23,125 bases of DNA, from contig DIHE01000006.1 of NCBI GenBank assembly GCA_002420005.1, forward strand, positions 1 through 23,125. The letters run 5' to 3'. The DNA comes from Holophagales bacterium UBA5704. GTDB taxonomy: Bacteria > Acidobacteriota > Thermoanaerobaculia > Multivoradales > UBA5704. Made by a program: the position numbers and the translations under genes. Shown piece after piece: positions 17,101 to 23,125 of this stretch; the first letter of the stretch is position 1, and every line of letters begins with the position of its first letter. Under the pieces are notes generated by a model that was not told where the DNA came from, searched no databases, and saw only the letters and a list, made by a program, of their open reading frames with translations.

Positions 17101-17473
17101 GACCGCCCGTCTCGCCGGCTCCTCGGCGGGTGCCAACGACCTCGACGGCGGCACGACCAGCATCCGTTCGCCCGCCATCACCCTGCCCGCGACGGGCACT
17201 CTCACCCTCTCCTTCAGCTACTACCTGGCGCACGGCACCAACTCGTCGTCCGCCGACTTCCTGCGGGTCAGCGTCGTCGGCGCCACCACCACCCAGGTCC
17301 TCCAGGAGCTGGGCGCGGCCGACAACGACGACGCCGTCTGGGCCGCTTCGGGCAACCTCAACATCAGCGCCTTCGCCGGCCAGACCGTCCGCATCCTGGT
17401 CGAGGCGGCGGATGCCTCCACGGCCAGCCTGGTCGAGGCGGCGGTGGATGACGTGAGGATCACGCAGCAGTAG
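14165..17473 (+). CDS. Secreted zinc metalloprotease (gluzincin type) with propeptide, Fn3, Ig-like and C-terminal beta domains
   Basis: The product has 1102 residues. Signal peptide at about 11-31 (ILALAALLGIALGGAAWA). A propeptide with FTP/PepSY-like character spans about 40-315 (HVSIPQTYGGVPVRYGRVAA; WEVLVDAHSGEVLAL). The catalytic domain at about 320-705 has H494-E495-W-G-H498 (VFDHEWGHGMDDND) and likely third zinc ligand E514 (SSSEAYADIA), as in fungalysin/thermolysin-like gluzincins, plus many Cys suggesting disulfides. An Fn3-like domain covers about 722-812, an Ig-like domain about 817-920 (TLSCAPSSLSIAQGGSGTST), and a C-terminal MAM/immune-inhibitor-A-like beta sandwich about 925-1102 (FFDDFETDQGWT). 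ATG with AAGGAG 8 nt upstream. Probably an extracellular protease and a plausible client of a secretion system. Family below gluzincin level is uncertain. Confidence 0.85.
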   Translation: MEEETVSTSRRPRILALAALLGIALGGAAWALEPKDSGSYLDQKAFFKPELYISSSQYPIEQVLAALPNRAAWQAYLEAEERAAAETGRAVPLAFIDPRSGAATNLLGAFPLIPGRGVGNRVRLADLSVQLGREVKAVDGKAVGDAVLAFVRSNRALLGIDDRQLGAVTAAAVTPELWHVSIPQTYGGVPVRYGRVAATLNNGNLVLVGTETWGDVQGLSTVPKIEGKEALKLGFAAIGGASAMDTIVRRPALEIVPVARGEQKGEAFAGKIGGGYGHRLVWSFSFRRDPDEANWEVLVDAHSGEVLALQDTNHYATHQITGGVYPVTSTEICPTPGTCGTMQSGWPMPFADTGLASPNNFTNSAGLFDWTSGTTTTTLTGRYVDIVDSCGAVSNSSTTGSIGLGGTNGQHDCTTGGGGAGNTAASRTAFYEVNKLAEQARGWLPSNTWLQARLTTNVNLNQTCNAFWGSGSINFYRSGGGCRNTGEIAGVFDHEWGHGMDDNDSVGTLSSSSEAYADIAAIYRLQASCVGHGFFWTSNKGCGQTADGTGFNANEALTGASYCATDCSGVRDADWVKHNPSTPATALGFVCGQCTTGTGPCGRQVHCSAAPTRQAAWDFVARDLQGAPFNLDSQTAFIVANRIFYQGSGNIGSWHSCTCGSASSGCGSTNGYMQWLAADDDNGNVNDGTPHMTALFNAFNRHGIACATPTAVNSGCSGGPTAAPTVTATPGNNQVSLSWTTVAGATRYWVFRSEGHAGCDFGKTKIAEVTGTSYVDTQVANGRAYAYNVVAAGASNACSGAASACSLVTPAASTTPDFTLSCAPSSLSIAQGGSGTSTCTVTSQNGFNSAVNLSCTGLPSGATCSFAPAAATPPANGSTTSTLTVNVAGAAATGTTAFQVSGVSGALSHTAAMSLTVTLVGGPVTVFFDDFETDQGWTRNAGGTDTATTGFWERGDPEATTSSGTKQLGTTVSGVNDLVTARLAGSSAGANDLDGGTTSIRSPAITLPATGTLTLSFSYYLAHGTNSSSADFLRVSVVGATTTQVLQELGAADNDDAVWAASGNLNISAFAGQTVRILVEAADASTASLVEAAVDDVRITQQ

Positions 17474-17486
17474 ATCGATCCCGGGT

Positions 17487-17525
17487 GGTAGGCTCTCCGT
17501 CCAACGACACGACGGAGGGCCTACC
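17487..17525 (+). promoter_or_regulatory. 15-bp stem-loop enclosing the Shine-Dalgarno of the ankyrin gene
   Basis: GGTAGGCTCTCCGTC (17487-17501) pairs with GACGGAGGGCCTACC (17511-17525) across a 9-nt loop. Fourteen pairs are Watson-Crick and one is a T-G (U-G) wobble. The 3' arm contains the only good Shine-Dalgarno, GGAGGG (17514-17519), and ends at the base before the ATG at 17526. It starts 13 nt after the metalloprotease stop. There is no U-tract, so it is not a standard intrinsic terminator; occlusion of the ribosome-binding site is the simplest reading. Confidence 0.75.
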
Positions 17526-18989
17526 ATGTTGACGCGCCAGACGTTCGCCGCACTCTCCCTCACCCTGCTGCTCGCCCCGGCCTGCGCAGCGGTGGCGCGA
17601 TCCGAAGAGACGCACGATCCCGAGGCGACCCAGGCCCTGCTCGCCGCGCTCGCGGAAGGGGAGAAGGACGACGCTTTCGCCGCCCTCGCCAAGGGCGCGG
17701 ATCCCCTGGCCCAGGACGAGGACGGCAACACCACCTTGATGCTCGTCAGCCAGGGCACCTTCTTCTTCGGCAGCGAGGAAGCCGAGGTGCTGGAGGCGTT
17801 GGTCAAAGCCCAGGTGCCGGTCGAGGCGAAGAACAAGCTCGGCCAGACCGCCCTCATGCTCGCCGCGCGCGAGGGGGAGGAGGACAGCCTGCTGGCACTC
17901 CTCTCCCACGGGGCCGCGGTCGACGCCAAGGACACCGACGGCTGGACGGCTCTTCTGTATGCCGCCTACAACGGACATTCGCGGGTCGTGGCGGCGCTCC
18001 TCGACGCCAAGGCCGACGTCAAGACCAAGGACACCAACGGCTGGGACGCTCTCACGCTCGCCTTGTCCGAGGGGCGTGGCGGCGCCGCCGAGAAGCTGGT
18101 CGCGGCCGGCGCCGTCGTCCCCACTGCGCCGGTCAATCGCCACGCTCCGCTGGTACACGCGGTCTACGGCGGCGACCTGCAGAGCGTGCGGATCGTGCTC
18201 GCCACCAAGCCGGACCTGGCCGCCCGCGACGTGGACGGCTGGAGCGCGCTGGCGCTCGCGGCGTACAACGGCCATCCGCAGATCGCCATGGAGCTGCTGC
18301 GCGCCGGGATCGATCCGAGCCTCAAGGACAGTGAGGGCAAGACGGCGCTCGACCGCGCGATCCAGAACCAGTACGACGAGATCGTCGCCCTGCTCGGCGG
18401 ACCCTGGACGAAGCCGGAGATGGCGGGCACCCGGGTCACGGTCCCGTGCCCGGTGCTCGGCGGCGACGTGCAGGTGGCGTTCGAGGTGAAGGACGAGGAC
18501 CTGGTGGTGACCACGCTCTTCCCCAAGCCGCTCTCCTACTACCTCGGCGGCGGCTTCACCAACCGGGCGGACAGCGCGATCCGGTACACCTACGACGGCA
18601 GCGTGGCGCCGGCCTACCACTTCGACACCGACGCGAACCCCAAGACCGGCCGCAAAGCCGACATGCTGGACAAGGAGGTCGCGGGGACCGAGACCTCCCT
18701 CACCTACATGGAGTACGGCACCAGCGTCACCCATTACTACAAAGGGAACAACGACGAGGAGCTGTCGAAGCCGGTCTTTGCGAACGTGCTGAGCGCCGAT
18801 CTGGAGAAGATGGGGGAGACGCTCGACTCCGAGACCCTCGGCGACTACACGCCGGAGGCGCAAAACGTCCAGGGTGCGCTGCAGACGACGGTGCCCCTGC
18901 GCCTGCTCGGGCTCGCGAAAGGCAAGCCGGTGCGTGTGGTCGCGATGGCCGGGCGGTGCGGCCCGCACGAGGTGACGCTGACGCCGTGA
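17526..18989 (+). CDS. Periplasmic ankyrin-repeat protein with unassigned C-terminal domain
   Basis: The product has 487 residues. The N-terminus MLTRQTFAALSLTLLLAPAC is an export signal, with cleavage near ACAAVA or lipidation at C20 as options. About seven ankyrin repeats span roughly 35-290, best seen as DEDGNTTLMLVSQG, NKLGQTALMLAAREG, DTDGWTALLYAAYNGHSRVV, DTNGWDALTLALSEG, HAPLVHAVYGGDLQSV, DVDGWSALALAAYNGHPQIA and DSEGKTALDRAIQNQYDEIV. Residues about 295-487 form a separate beta-rich domain (VTVPCPVLGGDVQVAFEVKD, YHFDTDANPKTGRKADMLDK) that I do not recognise. Two Cys (in PCPVLGG and GRCGPHE) could form a disulfide joining its ends. The start is fixed by GGAGGG 6 nt upstream, which is buried in a hairpin. 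No partner is evident. Confidence 0.8.
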   Translation: MLTRQTFAALSLTLLLAPACAAVARSEETHDPEATQALLAALAEGEKDDAFAALAKGADPLAQDEDGNTTLMLVSQGTFFFGSEEAEVLEALVKAQVPVEAKNKLGQTALMLAAREGEEDSLLALLSHGAAVDAKDTDGWTALLYAAYNGHSRVVAALLDAKADVKTKDTNGWDALTLALSEGRGGAAEKLVAAGAVVPTAPVNRHAPLVHAVYGGDLQSVRIVLATKPDLAARDVDGWSALALAAYNGHPQIAMELLRAGIDPSLKDSEGKTALDRAIQNQYDEIVALLGGPWTKPEMAGTRVTVPCPVLGGDVQVAFEVKDEDLVVTTLFPKPLSYYLGGGFTNRADSAIRYTYDGSVAPAYHFDTDANPKTGRKADMLDKEVAGTETSLTYMEYGTSVTHYYKGNNDEELSKPVFANVLSADLEKMGETLDSETLGDYTPEAQNVQGALQTTVPLRLLGLAKGKPVRVVAMAGRCGPHEVTLTP

Positions 18990-19031
18990 AACGTTTTGGT
19001 GGCTCCGGACACTTCACCCTGAGACCAACTC

Positions 19032-19071
19032 CCGGCCGGGCCTTTCCCATCGCCCGGCCGGCGATCCTTTT
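19032..19071 (+). terminator. Intrinsic terminator after the ankyrin gene
   Basis: CCGGCCGGGC (19032-19041) and GCCCGGCCGG (19052-19061) form a perfect 10-bp GC stem with a 10-nt loop, followed by CGATCCTTTT. It starts 42 nt after the ankyrin stop and lies 31 nt before the next ATG. The short, slightly displaced T-run makes it a reasonable Rho-independent terminator on the plus strand. It suggests that the next gene has its own promoter, none of which is obvious in the remaining bases. Confidence 0.65.
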
Positions 19072-19102
19072 GAGCTCCACTTCCCCACATCGAAGGAACC
19101 CT

Positions 19103-22100
19103 ATGTTCCACTCCAGGACGGCAGCCCTCGCTCTCGCCTTTTTCCTGATCGCCGTGTGCCCTCTCTTCGCCGCGGGGGCTCCGGCTCCCGCGCAGGTCGC
19201 GCTCACCGCGACCGAGGTGCCGGCCAGCGGCCGGCAGGAGGCGATCCTCACCGTCGACCGCTTCGGCCGCTATGCGGTGCGCGCCGAGAGCGCGCAGGGG
19301 ACGGCGGTCGAGGTGATCGACAAGATGGCCGGCTCGCTCGGCCGCGCCGGGGAGCCGGGGAGCGAGAACGGACGGCTCGACCTGATCCTCGACCGCGGGA
19401 CGTACAAGGTCGTGGTGGAGAGCGATGCCAAGGGCAAGGGGAAGGCGAAGATCCTCGCCGACGCCTTCCAGGACCGCCGCGGCGCCGACGCCCGCCCGCC
19501 GCTGCTGCCCGAGACGCGGCAGGTGACCGAGTCGCTCGACGATCTGGAGCAGGTCTCCTACTGGCTGGAGGTCTCCACCCGCCGCGAGGTGCGCGCCGAG
19601 GCGGCCGGCCGGCATTTGAACGACCTGCGGCTGTGGCGCGACGGGAGCTGGCTCGAAGGAGCGGCGCCGGAATGCGTGCAGGTCCAGCCGGTGGTCGGCC
19701 AGCCGCTGCTGCGCTGCCGTCTCGCCACCGTTCTCGAGCCCGGTCTCTACCTTCTGGTCGCCTACGGCGGCGTGCCGCAGCCGTGGGCGGAGGGGTCGGA
19801 GGCGCGTCCGCTCTGGATGCGCTGGGGGGCGCCCGATCTCGGGGCGGCGGGCCGGCGGCGGTTGGTGATGAGCCCGTTCGGTGAGGACTGGTTTCGGGTG
19901 CCGGACAGCGTCAACTTCGCCCGCCTGGAGCTACCCGAAGCGCTCCCTGCCGGCCTCAAGCTGCACTGGGTGCGCACCGGCAACCAGCTTTCCAACTTCT
20001 ATAGCGGCAACGACGCCACGATCGCCAAGGAATCCGTCCCGCCGGCCACCGAGGTCTCGGCCACAGACCGGCCGTCGGACGAGGAAGGCGCGGTCGCCGC
20101 GGAATCGAGCGAGGAGTCGTACGACGAGGAGTCGTACGAGGAGGGTGGGGAGGAGGAGTACGAAGAGGAAGAGTACGCGGAGGAAGAGAGCAGCGAGGAG
20201 ACCGAGGAGGCCGCTCCGCTGCCGGACGGCCTGCCGGTCTGGCAGCTCTGGCTCTCGGTCTCCGCGGCGCCGGGCCAGGAGTACGTCCTGCAGCACTTCG
20301 AGCGCAAGGACGTCCAGTCGCTCAACAACCTGTCCGGTACCTACTGGGTGTCGAGCGTCCATGCCGGCGCCGCCGTCGACTCCGCGGACGCCACGGCGCT
20401 GCTCACCGTCCACCCCTACTCGGGCCGCGAGAGGCTGGTGGACTCGCGGGCGATCCCCCTCGGCGGGCTGCTGACCTGGGACCGCCGCTTCAACCTGCTG
20501 GGGACGACGACGCTGTTCCTGGAGGTCAAGTCCACCGGGCGCTACCGGGTGGCCGTGGACGGCGTCAAGGCGCGCGCGCAGATCGAGCCGTTCCTGCTCA
20601 CCCGGCCGAACGGCTACGAGTCGCCGCCGTTCCAGGAGAGCACCTCGGTGTGGGATCTCGACGCCGGGTTCTACGTGCTCACCCTGGAGCCGCAGAAGAA
20701 GGGGATCGCGCACGTGCGCATCGGTCCCGCCGGAGACGTGGGCCTGCCGGAGCCGCCGGTGGCGGCGGCGGCGCGCGGCGCCGTGCGCTTCGCGCCGATC
20801 CATCTCGACCCCGCCAACGGCTACACGCTGTACATGAACACCCAGCCCGGGGTGGTGGCGGGCCTCGTGGTGCGTCCGTGGCCGGTCGATCTGCGCCGGG
20901 CCCTGCCGGTCGCGCTCCAGCCGGGGGAGGAGGTGAAGATCGCCTTCACCGCATCGGAGACCGGCATCCTGCGCGCCGAGGCGGAGAACGGCGCGCGCCT
21001 GCCGCTCGCGGTGGACGGGGTTCCGGCGCTCGGCGAAATCACCGTCGAGGCGGGTACCCATGAGCTGACCCTGCGCCACGACCTGGCGCAGACCGTCCTC
21101 GCCTCGGTCGCGCTGGAGCCGCTCGCCCTCCTGAGCACGACGCCGCTGCCGCCGCTGCCGGACGCGACGCTCGCCGCCCTGCCGCAATTCCCGGTGCTGC
21201 GCGCCGGGGCGCCGCAGTTCCTCGACCTGGAGCAGGGTGCCGGCCGGACCTTCCTGGTGCAGGCGGACAAGCCGGCGCTCTACGAGATCCGCTCGACCGG
21301 CCTGCTCGCCACGGCGGCGACACTGCGCACCCGCACCGTCCCGGACCTGACCGGCGACGAGGGGAGCGGCGTGGGACGCAACTTCCTCCTCCAGCCCTAC
21401 CTGCGCGAGGGCGACTACCAGGCGACGGTGCGCACCGCCGGCCAGAGCAGCGGCCACCTCGGCCTCGAGCTCACCGCCCTGCCGGTGGACGACGCGGGCG
21501 AGCTGCGGCCGGAGATGCCGGCGCGCTGGACGCTGCCGGTCGGCCACGCGGCGGTGTGGCGCTTCACCATCCCGCAGGCGGGGACCTACAAGCTGCGCGC
21601 CGAAGGGTTGCTCGTCCTCTTCCGCGGCCGGGTGGAGGACCAGGACGGCTGGCCGATCGAGCCGCCGTCGCGCACCCTCGATTTCTCCCGCTTCTACGCC
21701 GCCGGCACCTACCGCCTGGTCATCCCGGCGCAGCCGGTGGACAGCCGGGTGCTGGTCCAGCTCAACCGCGAGCCGGAGCCGCTGCGCTTCACCGGCCACG
21801 GGCCGCACACCCTGCCGCTCGAAACCACCGTGGAGCATCAATGGGTGGAGCCCGAAGGCGCGGCGCCCCGGGAGCCGGACGTTTGGCGCTTCATCGTGCC
21901 GGCACAGCTCACCGCGACGGTGGAGCTCTCCAGCGAGATGGAGGGCGTCGTCTCCGGCTCCGGAGGAGCCGAGGTCGGCAAAGTGCCGCCCGGCCGCTCC
22001 TGGTCCGGCCTCCTGGAGCCGGGCGTCTATGAGCTCGCCGTCCAATGCTCGCGCCGCAACAACCTGATGCCGTACAAGGTGACGGTGCGCTCGGCGGAGC

Positions 22101-23125
22101 TGGTGGCCGGCCTGAAGCGGAGCATCAAAGGAGCGACGGCGCTTCCGCTGTCGGTGGGACCCGACGGCTTGATCGAGCTCGCCTCGGTCGCCCAGGCCGA
22201 CGTGCGCGCCCGGCTGCTCGACGCCTCCGGCGCGGAGATCGCGGAAGCGGACGACCGGCCGGACGGCTGGGACTTCCTGCTCTTCCAGCGCCTCGCGCCC
22301 GGCCCCTACACGCTGCGGGTGGACCCGGTGGGTGCCGCGGACACCGAGGCGGTGGTGACGATGCGCGCCGCCGCCGAGGCGGAGGAGGCGCCGCTAGCCC
22401 TGCCGTTCCACGGTGACGTGCAGCTCGGCGAGTCGGTCCTGCTGCGTCCGCTGACGGTGGCGGAGAAGAAGGCCGACCTGCTGCTGGTCGCCGCCCGTTC
22501 GAAGGACAGCCTGGGCCTCTCCGTCGAGGCGCGCACGGCGGACGGTTGGCGGACCCTGGGCACCGCCACCTCCCGCACGCCGCGCCTGGAGATCCCGCTG
22601 GGAGACCGGGCGGCGGGGCGGGACCTGCGCCTGCGCCTCTGGTCGCTCGACCGCCAGGGGACGCCGGTGCGCCTGAGTGTCGCCGCGCCGGAGACGCCGG
22701 AGGTGAGCGAGAACGCGCTGGAGAAGGGCGCCGAGCTGCGCGCGGTGCCGGGGTTCGATCCGCCGCTCGGCGCCGGAGTGCTCGACCTGCGCCGGCCCGG
22801 GGTCTTCCGGGTCGCCGATGCGTCCGGCCTGCGCGGTGGAGCCGCCGGCCGGCCGCTCGCGCCCCTCGCCCCGGGAGAGGCCCAGGAGGGCATCCTCTCG
22901 GTGCCGGGAGAGAAGGCCTGGCTGGTGCGCGAAGGGAAGAGCCGCCTGGTGCAGGCCGAGCGCCTCGAAGCCACCCCCGGCCTCGATGCCGGCCTCCGCT
23001 TCCCCCTGCCCGCGGAAGGCGCGGCCCTCGATCTGTCCGATCGGTCGGATCAGAACGGTCCCCTGGTGGCCCTGGTGACCGCCCCCTCGGGGCAGCCGGG
23101 CCTGCGCCTCGCCGAGCGGGGTGAC
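19103..23125 (+). CDS. Very large secreted beta-rich protein with Glu/Tyr/Ser tract (partial, 3' end off the window)
   Basis: The frame is open for 1341 codons to the window edge without a stop. It starts at ATG 19103 with AAGGA 5 nt upstream. A signal peptide covers about 1-31 (RTAALALAFFLIAV, cleavage near GAPAPAQ). The rest is a succession of beta-strand-rich segments of about 100 residues. They repeatedly use patterns such as GRYAVRAES, GTYKVVVES, PGLYLLVAYG, TGRYRVAVDG, AGFYVLTLEP, PALYEIRSTG, AGTYKLRAEG, PGVYELAVQC and PGPYTLRVDP, resembling pre-peptidase C-terminal (PPC)/jelly-roll modules. Residues about 328-371 are a low-complexity acidic Glu/Tyr/Ser insert. No catalytic motif is recognised in the visible part. 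Role unknown; a surface or periplasmic scaffold or protease-associated protein is possible. Confidence 0.8.
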   Translation, partial: MFHSRTAALALAFFLIAVCPLFAAGAPAPAQVALTATEVPASGRQEAILTVDRFGRYAVRAESAQGTAVEVIDKMAGSLGRAGEPGSENGRLDLILDRGTYKVVVESDAKGKGKAKILADAFQDRRGADARPPLLPETRQVTESLDDLEQVSYWLEVSTRREVRAEAAGRHLNDLRLWRDGSWLEGAAPECVQVQPVVGQPLLRCRLATVLEPGLYLLVAYGGVPQPWAEGSEARPLWMRWGAPDLGAAGRRRLVMSPFGEDWFRVPDSVNFARLELPEALPAGLKLHWVRTGNQLSNFYSGNDATIAKESVPPATEVSATDRPSDEEGAVAAESSEESYDEESYEEGGEEEYEEEEYAEEESSEETEEAAPLPDGLPVWQLWLSVSAAPGQEYVLQHFERKDVQSLNNLSGTYWVSSVHAGAAVDSADATALLTVHPYSGRERLVDSRAIPLGGLLTWDRRFNLLGTTTLFLEVKSTGRYRVAVDGVKARAQIEPFLLTRPNGYESPPFQESTSVWDLDAGFYVLTLEPQKKGIAHVRIGPAGDVGLPEPPVAAAARGAVRFAPIHLDPANGYTLYMNTQPGVVAGLVVRPWPVDLRRALPVALQPGEEVKIAFTASETGILRAEAENGARLPLAVDGVPALGEITVEAGTHELTLRHDLAQTVLASVALEPLALLSTTPLPPLPDATLAALPQFPVLRAGAPQFLDLEQGAGRTFLVQADKPALYEIRSTGLLATAATLRTRTVPDLTGDEGSGVGRNFLLQPYLREGDYQATVRTAGQSSGHLGLELTALPVDDAGELRPEMPARWTLPVGHAAVWRFTIPQAGTYKLRAEGLLVLFRGRVEDQDGWPIEPPSRTLDFSRFYAAGTYRLVIPAQPVDSRVLVQLNREPEPLRFTGHGPHTLPLETTVEHQWVEPEGAAPREPDVWRFIVPAQLTATVELSSEMEGVVSGSGGAEVGKVPPGRSWSGLLEPGVYELAVQCSRRNNLMPYKVTVRSAELVAGLKRSIKGATALPLSVGPDGLIELASVAQADVRARLLDASGAEIAEADDRPDGWDFLLFQRLAPGPYTLRVDPVGAADTEAVVTMRAAAEAEEAPLALPFHGDVQLGESVLLRPLTVAEKKADLLLVAARSKDSLGLSVEARTADGWRTLGTATSRTPRLEIPLGDRAAGRDLRLRLWSLDRQGTPVRLSVAAPETPEVSENALEKGAELRAVPGFDPPLGAGVLDLRRPGVFRVADASGLRGGAAGRPLAPLAPGEAQEGILSVPGEKAWLVREGKSRLVQAERLEATPGLDAGLRFPLPAEGAALDLSDRSDQNGPLVALVTAPSGQPGLRLAERGD
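20111..20140 (+). repeat. Two 15-bp tandem repeats in the acidic tract
   Basis: GAGGAGTCGTACGAC (20111-20125) is followed directly by GAGGAGTCGTACGAG (20126-20140), 14 of 15 bases identical, encoding EESYD-EESYE. They seed the low-complexity Glu/Tyr/Ser tract of the large secreted protein, which continues with degenerate GAGGAGGAGTAC-like units to about 20215. Slippage-driven length variation is likely. Confidence 0.7.

Noticed and set aside
17487..17525. Intrinsic terminator for the metalloprotease gene
   Set aside because: The stem is strong but no T-run follows; it runs straight into the ankyrin start codon, so an RBS-masking role is more likely. Termination cannot be fully excluded.
14117..17935. 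A 1272-codon minus-strand open frame
   Set aside because: Antisense to the metalloprotease and ankyrin genes; extreme Arg/Ala/Gly/Val content and no recognisable domain.
19931..22045. A 704-codon minus-strand open frame opposite the giant secreted protein
   Set aside because: No start context or motifs; the plus-strand frame has a signal peptide, a Shine-Dalgarno and periodic beta modules.

Overview
The window is a very GC-rich (about 70% by eye), densely coded stretch of a Gram-negative bacterial chromosome. It carries lipid A/Kdo genes and a type IV pilus/type II secretion-type assembly operon. Several large secreted proteins have a style common in Acidobacteriota (for example relatives of Thermoanaerobaculia/Holophagae): an aryl-sulfotransferase-like lipoprotein ending in LKTLGYVG, a multi-domain metalloprotease with Ig-like and Fn3 domains, and a periplasmic ankyrin protein. 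The phylum call is inference only; no rRNA or marker phylogeny is available here.

Region 1 (1-7517, minus strand) reads, in transcription order: ECF sigma factor, zinc-finger anti-sigma factor, a lipoprotein with a secretin-type N-domain, GspF/PilC platform protein, GspE/PilB ATPase, PilM, PilN, PilO, and the beginning of a PilP/GspC-like protein that runs off the left edge. Most junctions are ATGA/TGATG or longer overlaps, so this looks like one transcription unit headed by its own sigma/anti-sigma pair. The main break is about 125 bp between gspF and gspE.

Region 2 (7575-10789, plus strand) is a compact late lipid A operon: waaA (Kdo transferase), lpxK (lipid A 4'-kinase) and an LpxL/LpxM-type acyltransferase, divergent from the sigma gene across a 57-bp gap.

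Region 3 (10790-11221) is a 432-bp non-coding gap between convergent genes. It holds a long imperfect hairpin made of GTCCTTG-type repeats, followed by about 15 units of a 21-bp repeat whose core is the 10-bp palindrome CGCC(R)(Y)GGCG. The array is phased at two DNA helical turns and runs into the 3' end of the next gene. This is the most unusual structure in the window.

Region 4 (11222-14068, minus strand) has an arylsulfotransferase-like lipoprotein followed by an enolase-superfamily enzyme resembling cis-3-hydroxy-L-proline dehydratase. Region 5 (14165-23125, plus strand) encodes exported proteins: a gluzincin-type metalloprotease with a propeptide and C-terminal beta domains, a periplasmic ankyrin-repeat protein whose ribosome-binding site lies inside a strong 15-bp hairpin, a clear intrinsic terminator, and a very large secreted beta-rich protein (at least 1341 residues) with a Glu/Tyr/Ser tract, cut by the right edge.
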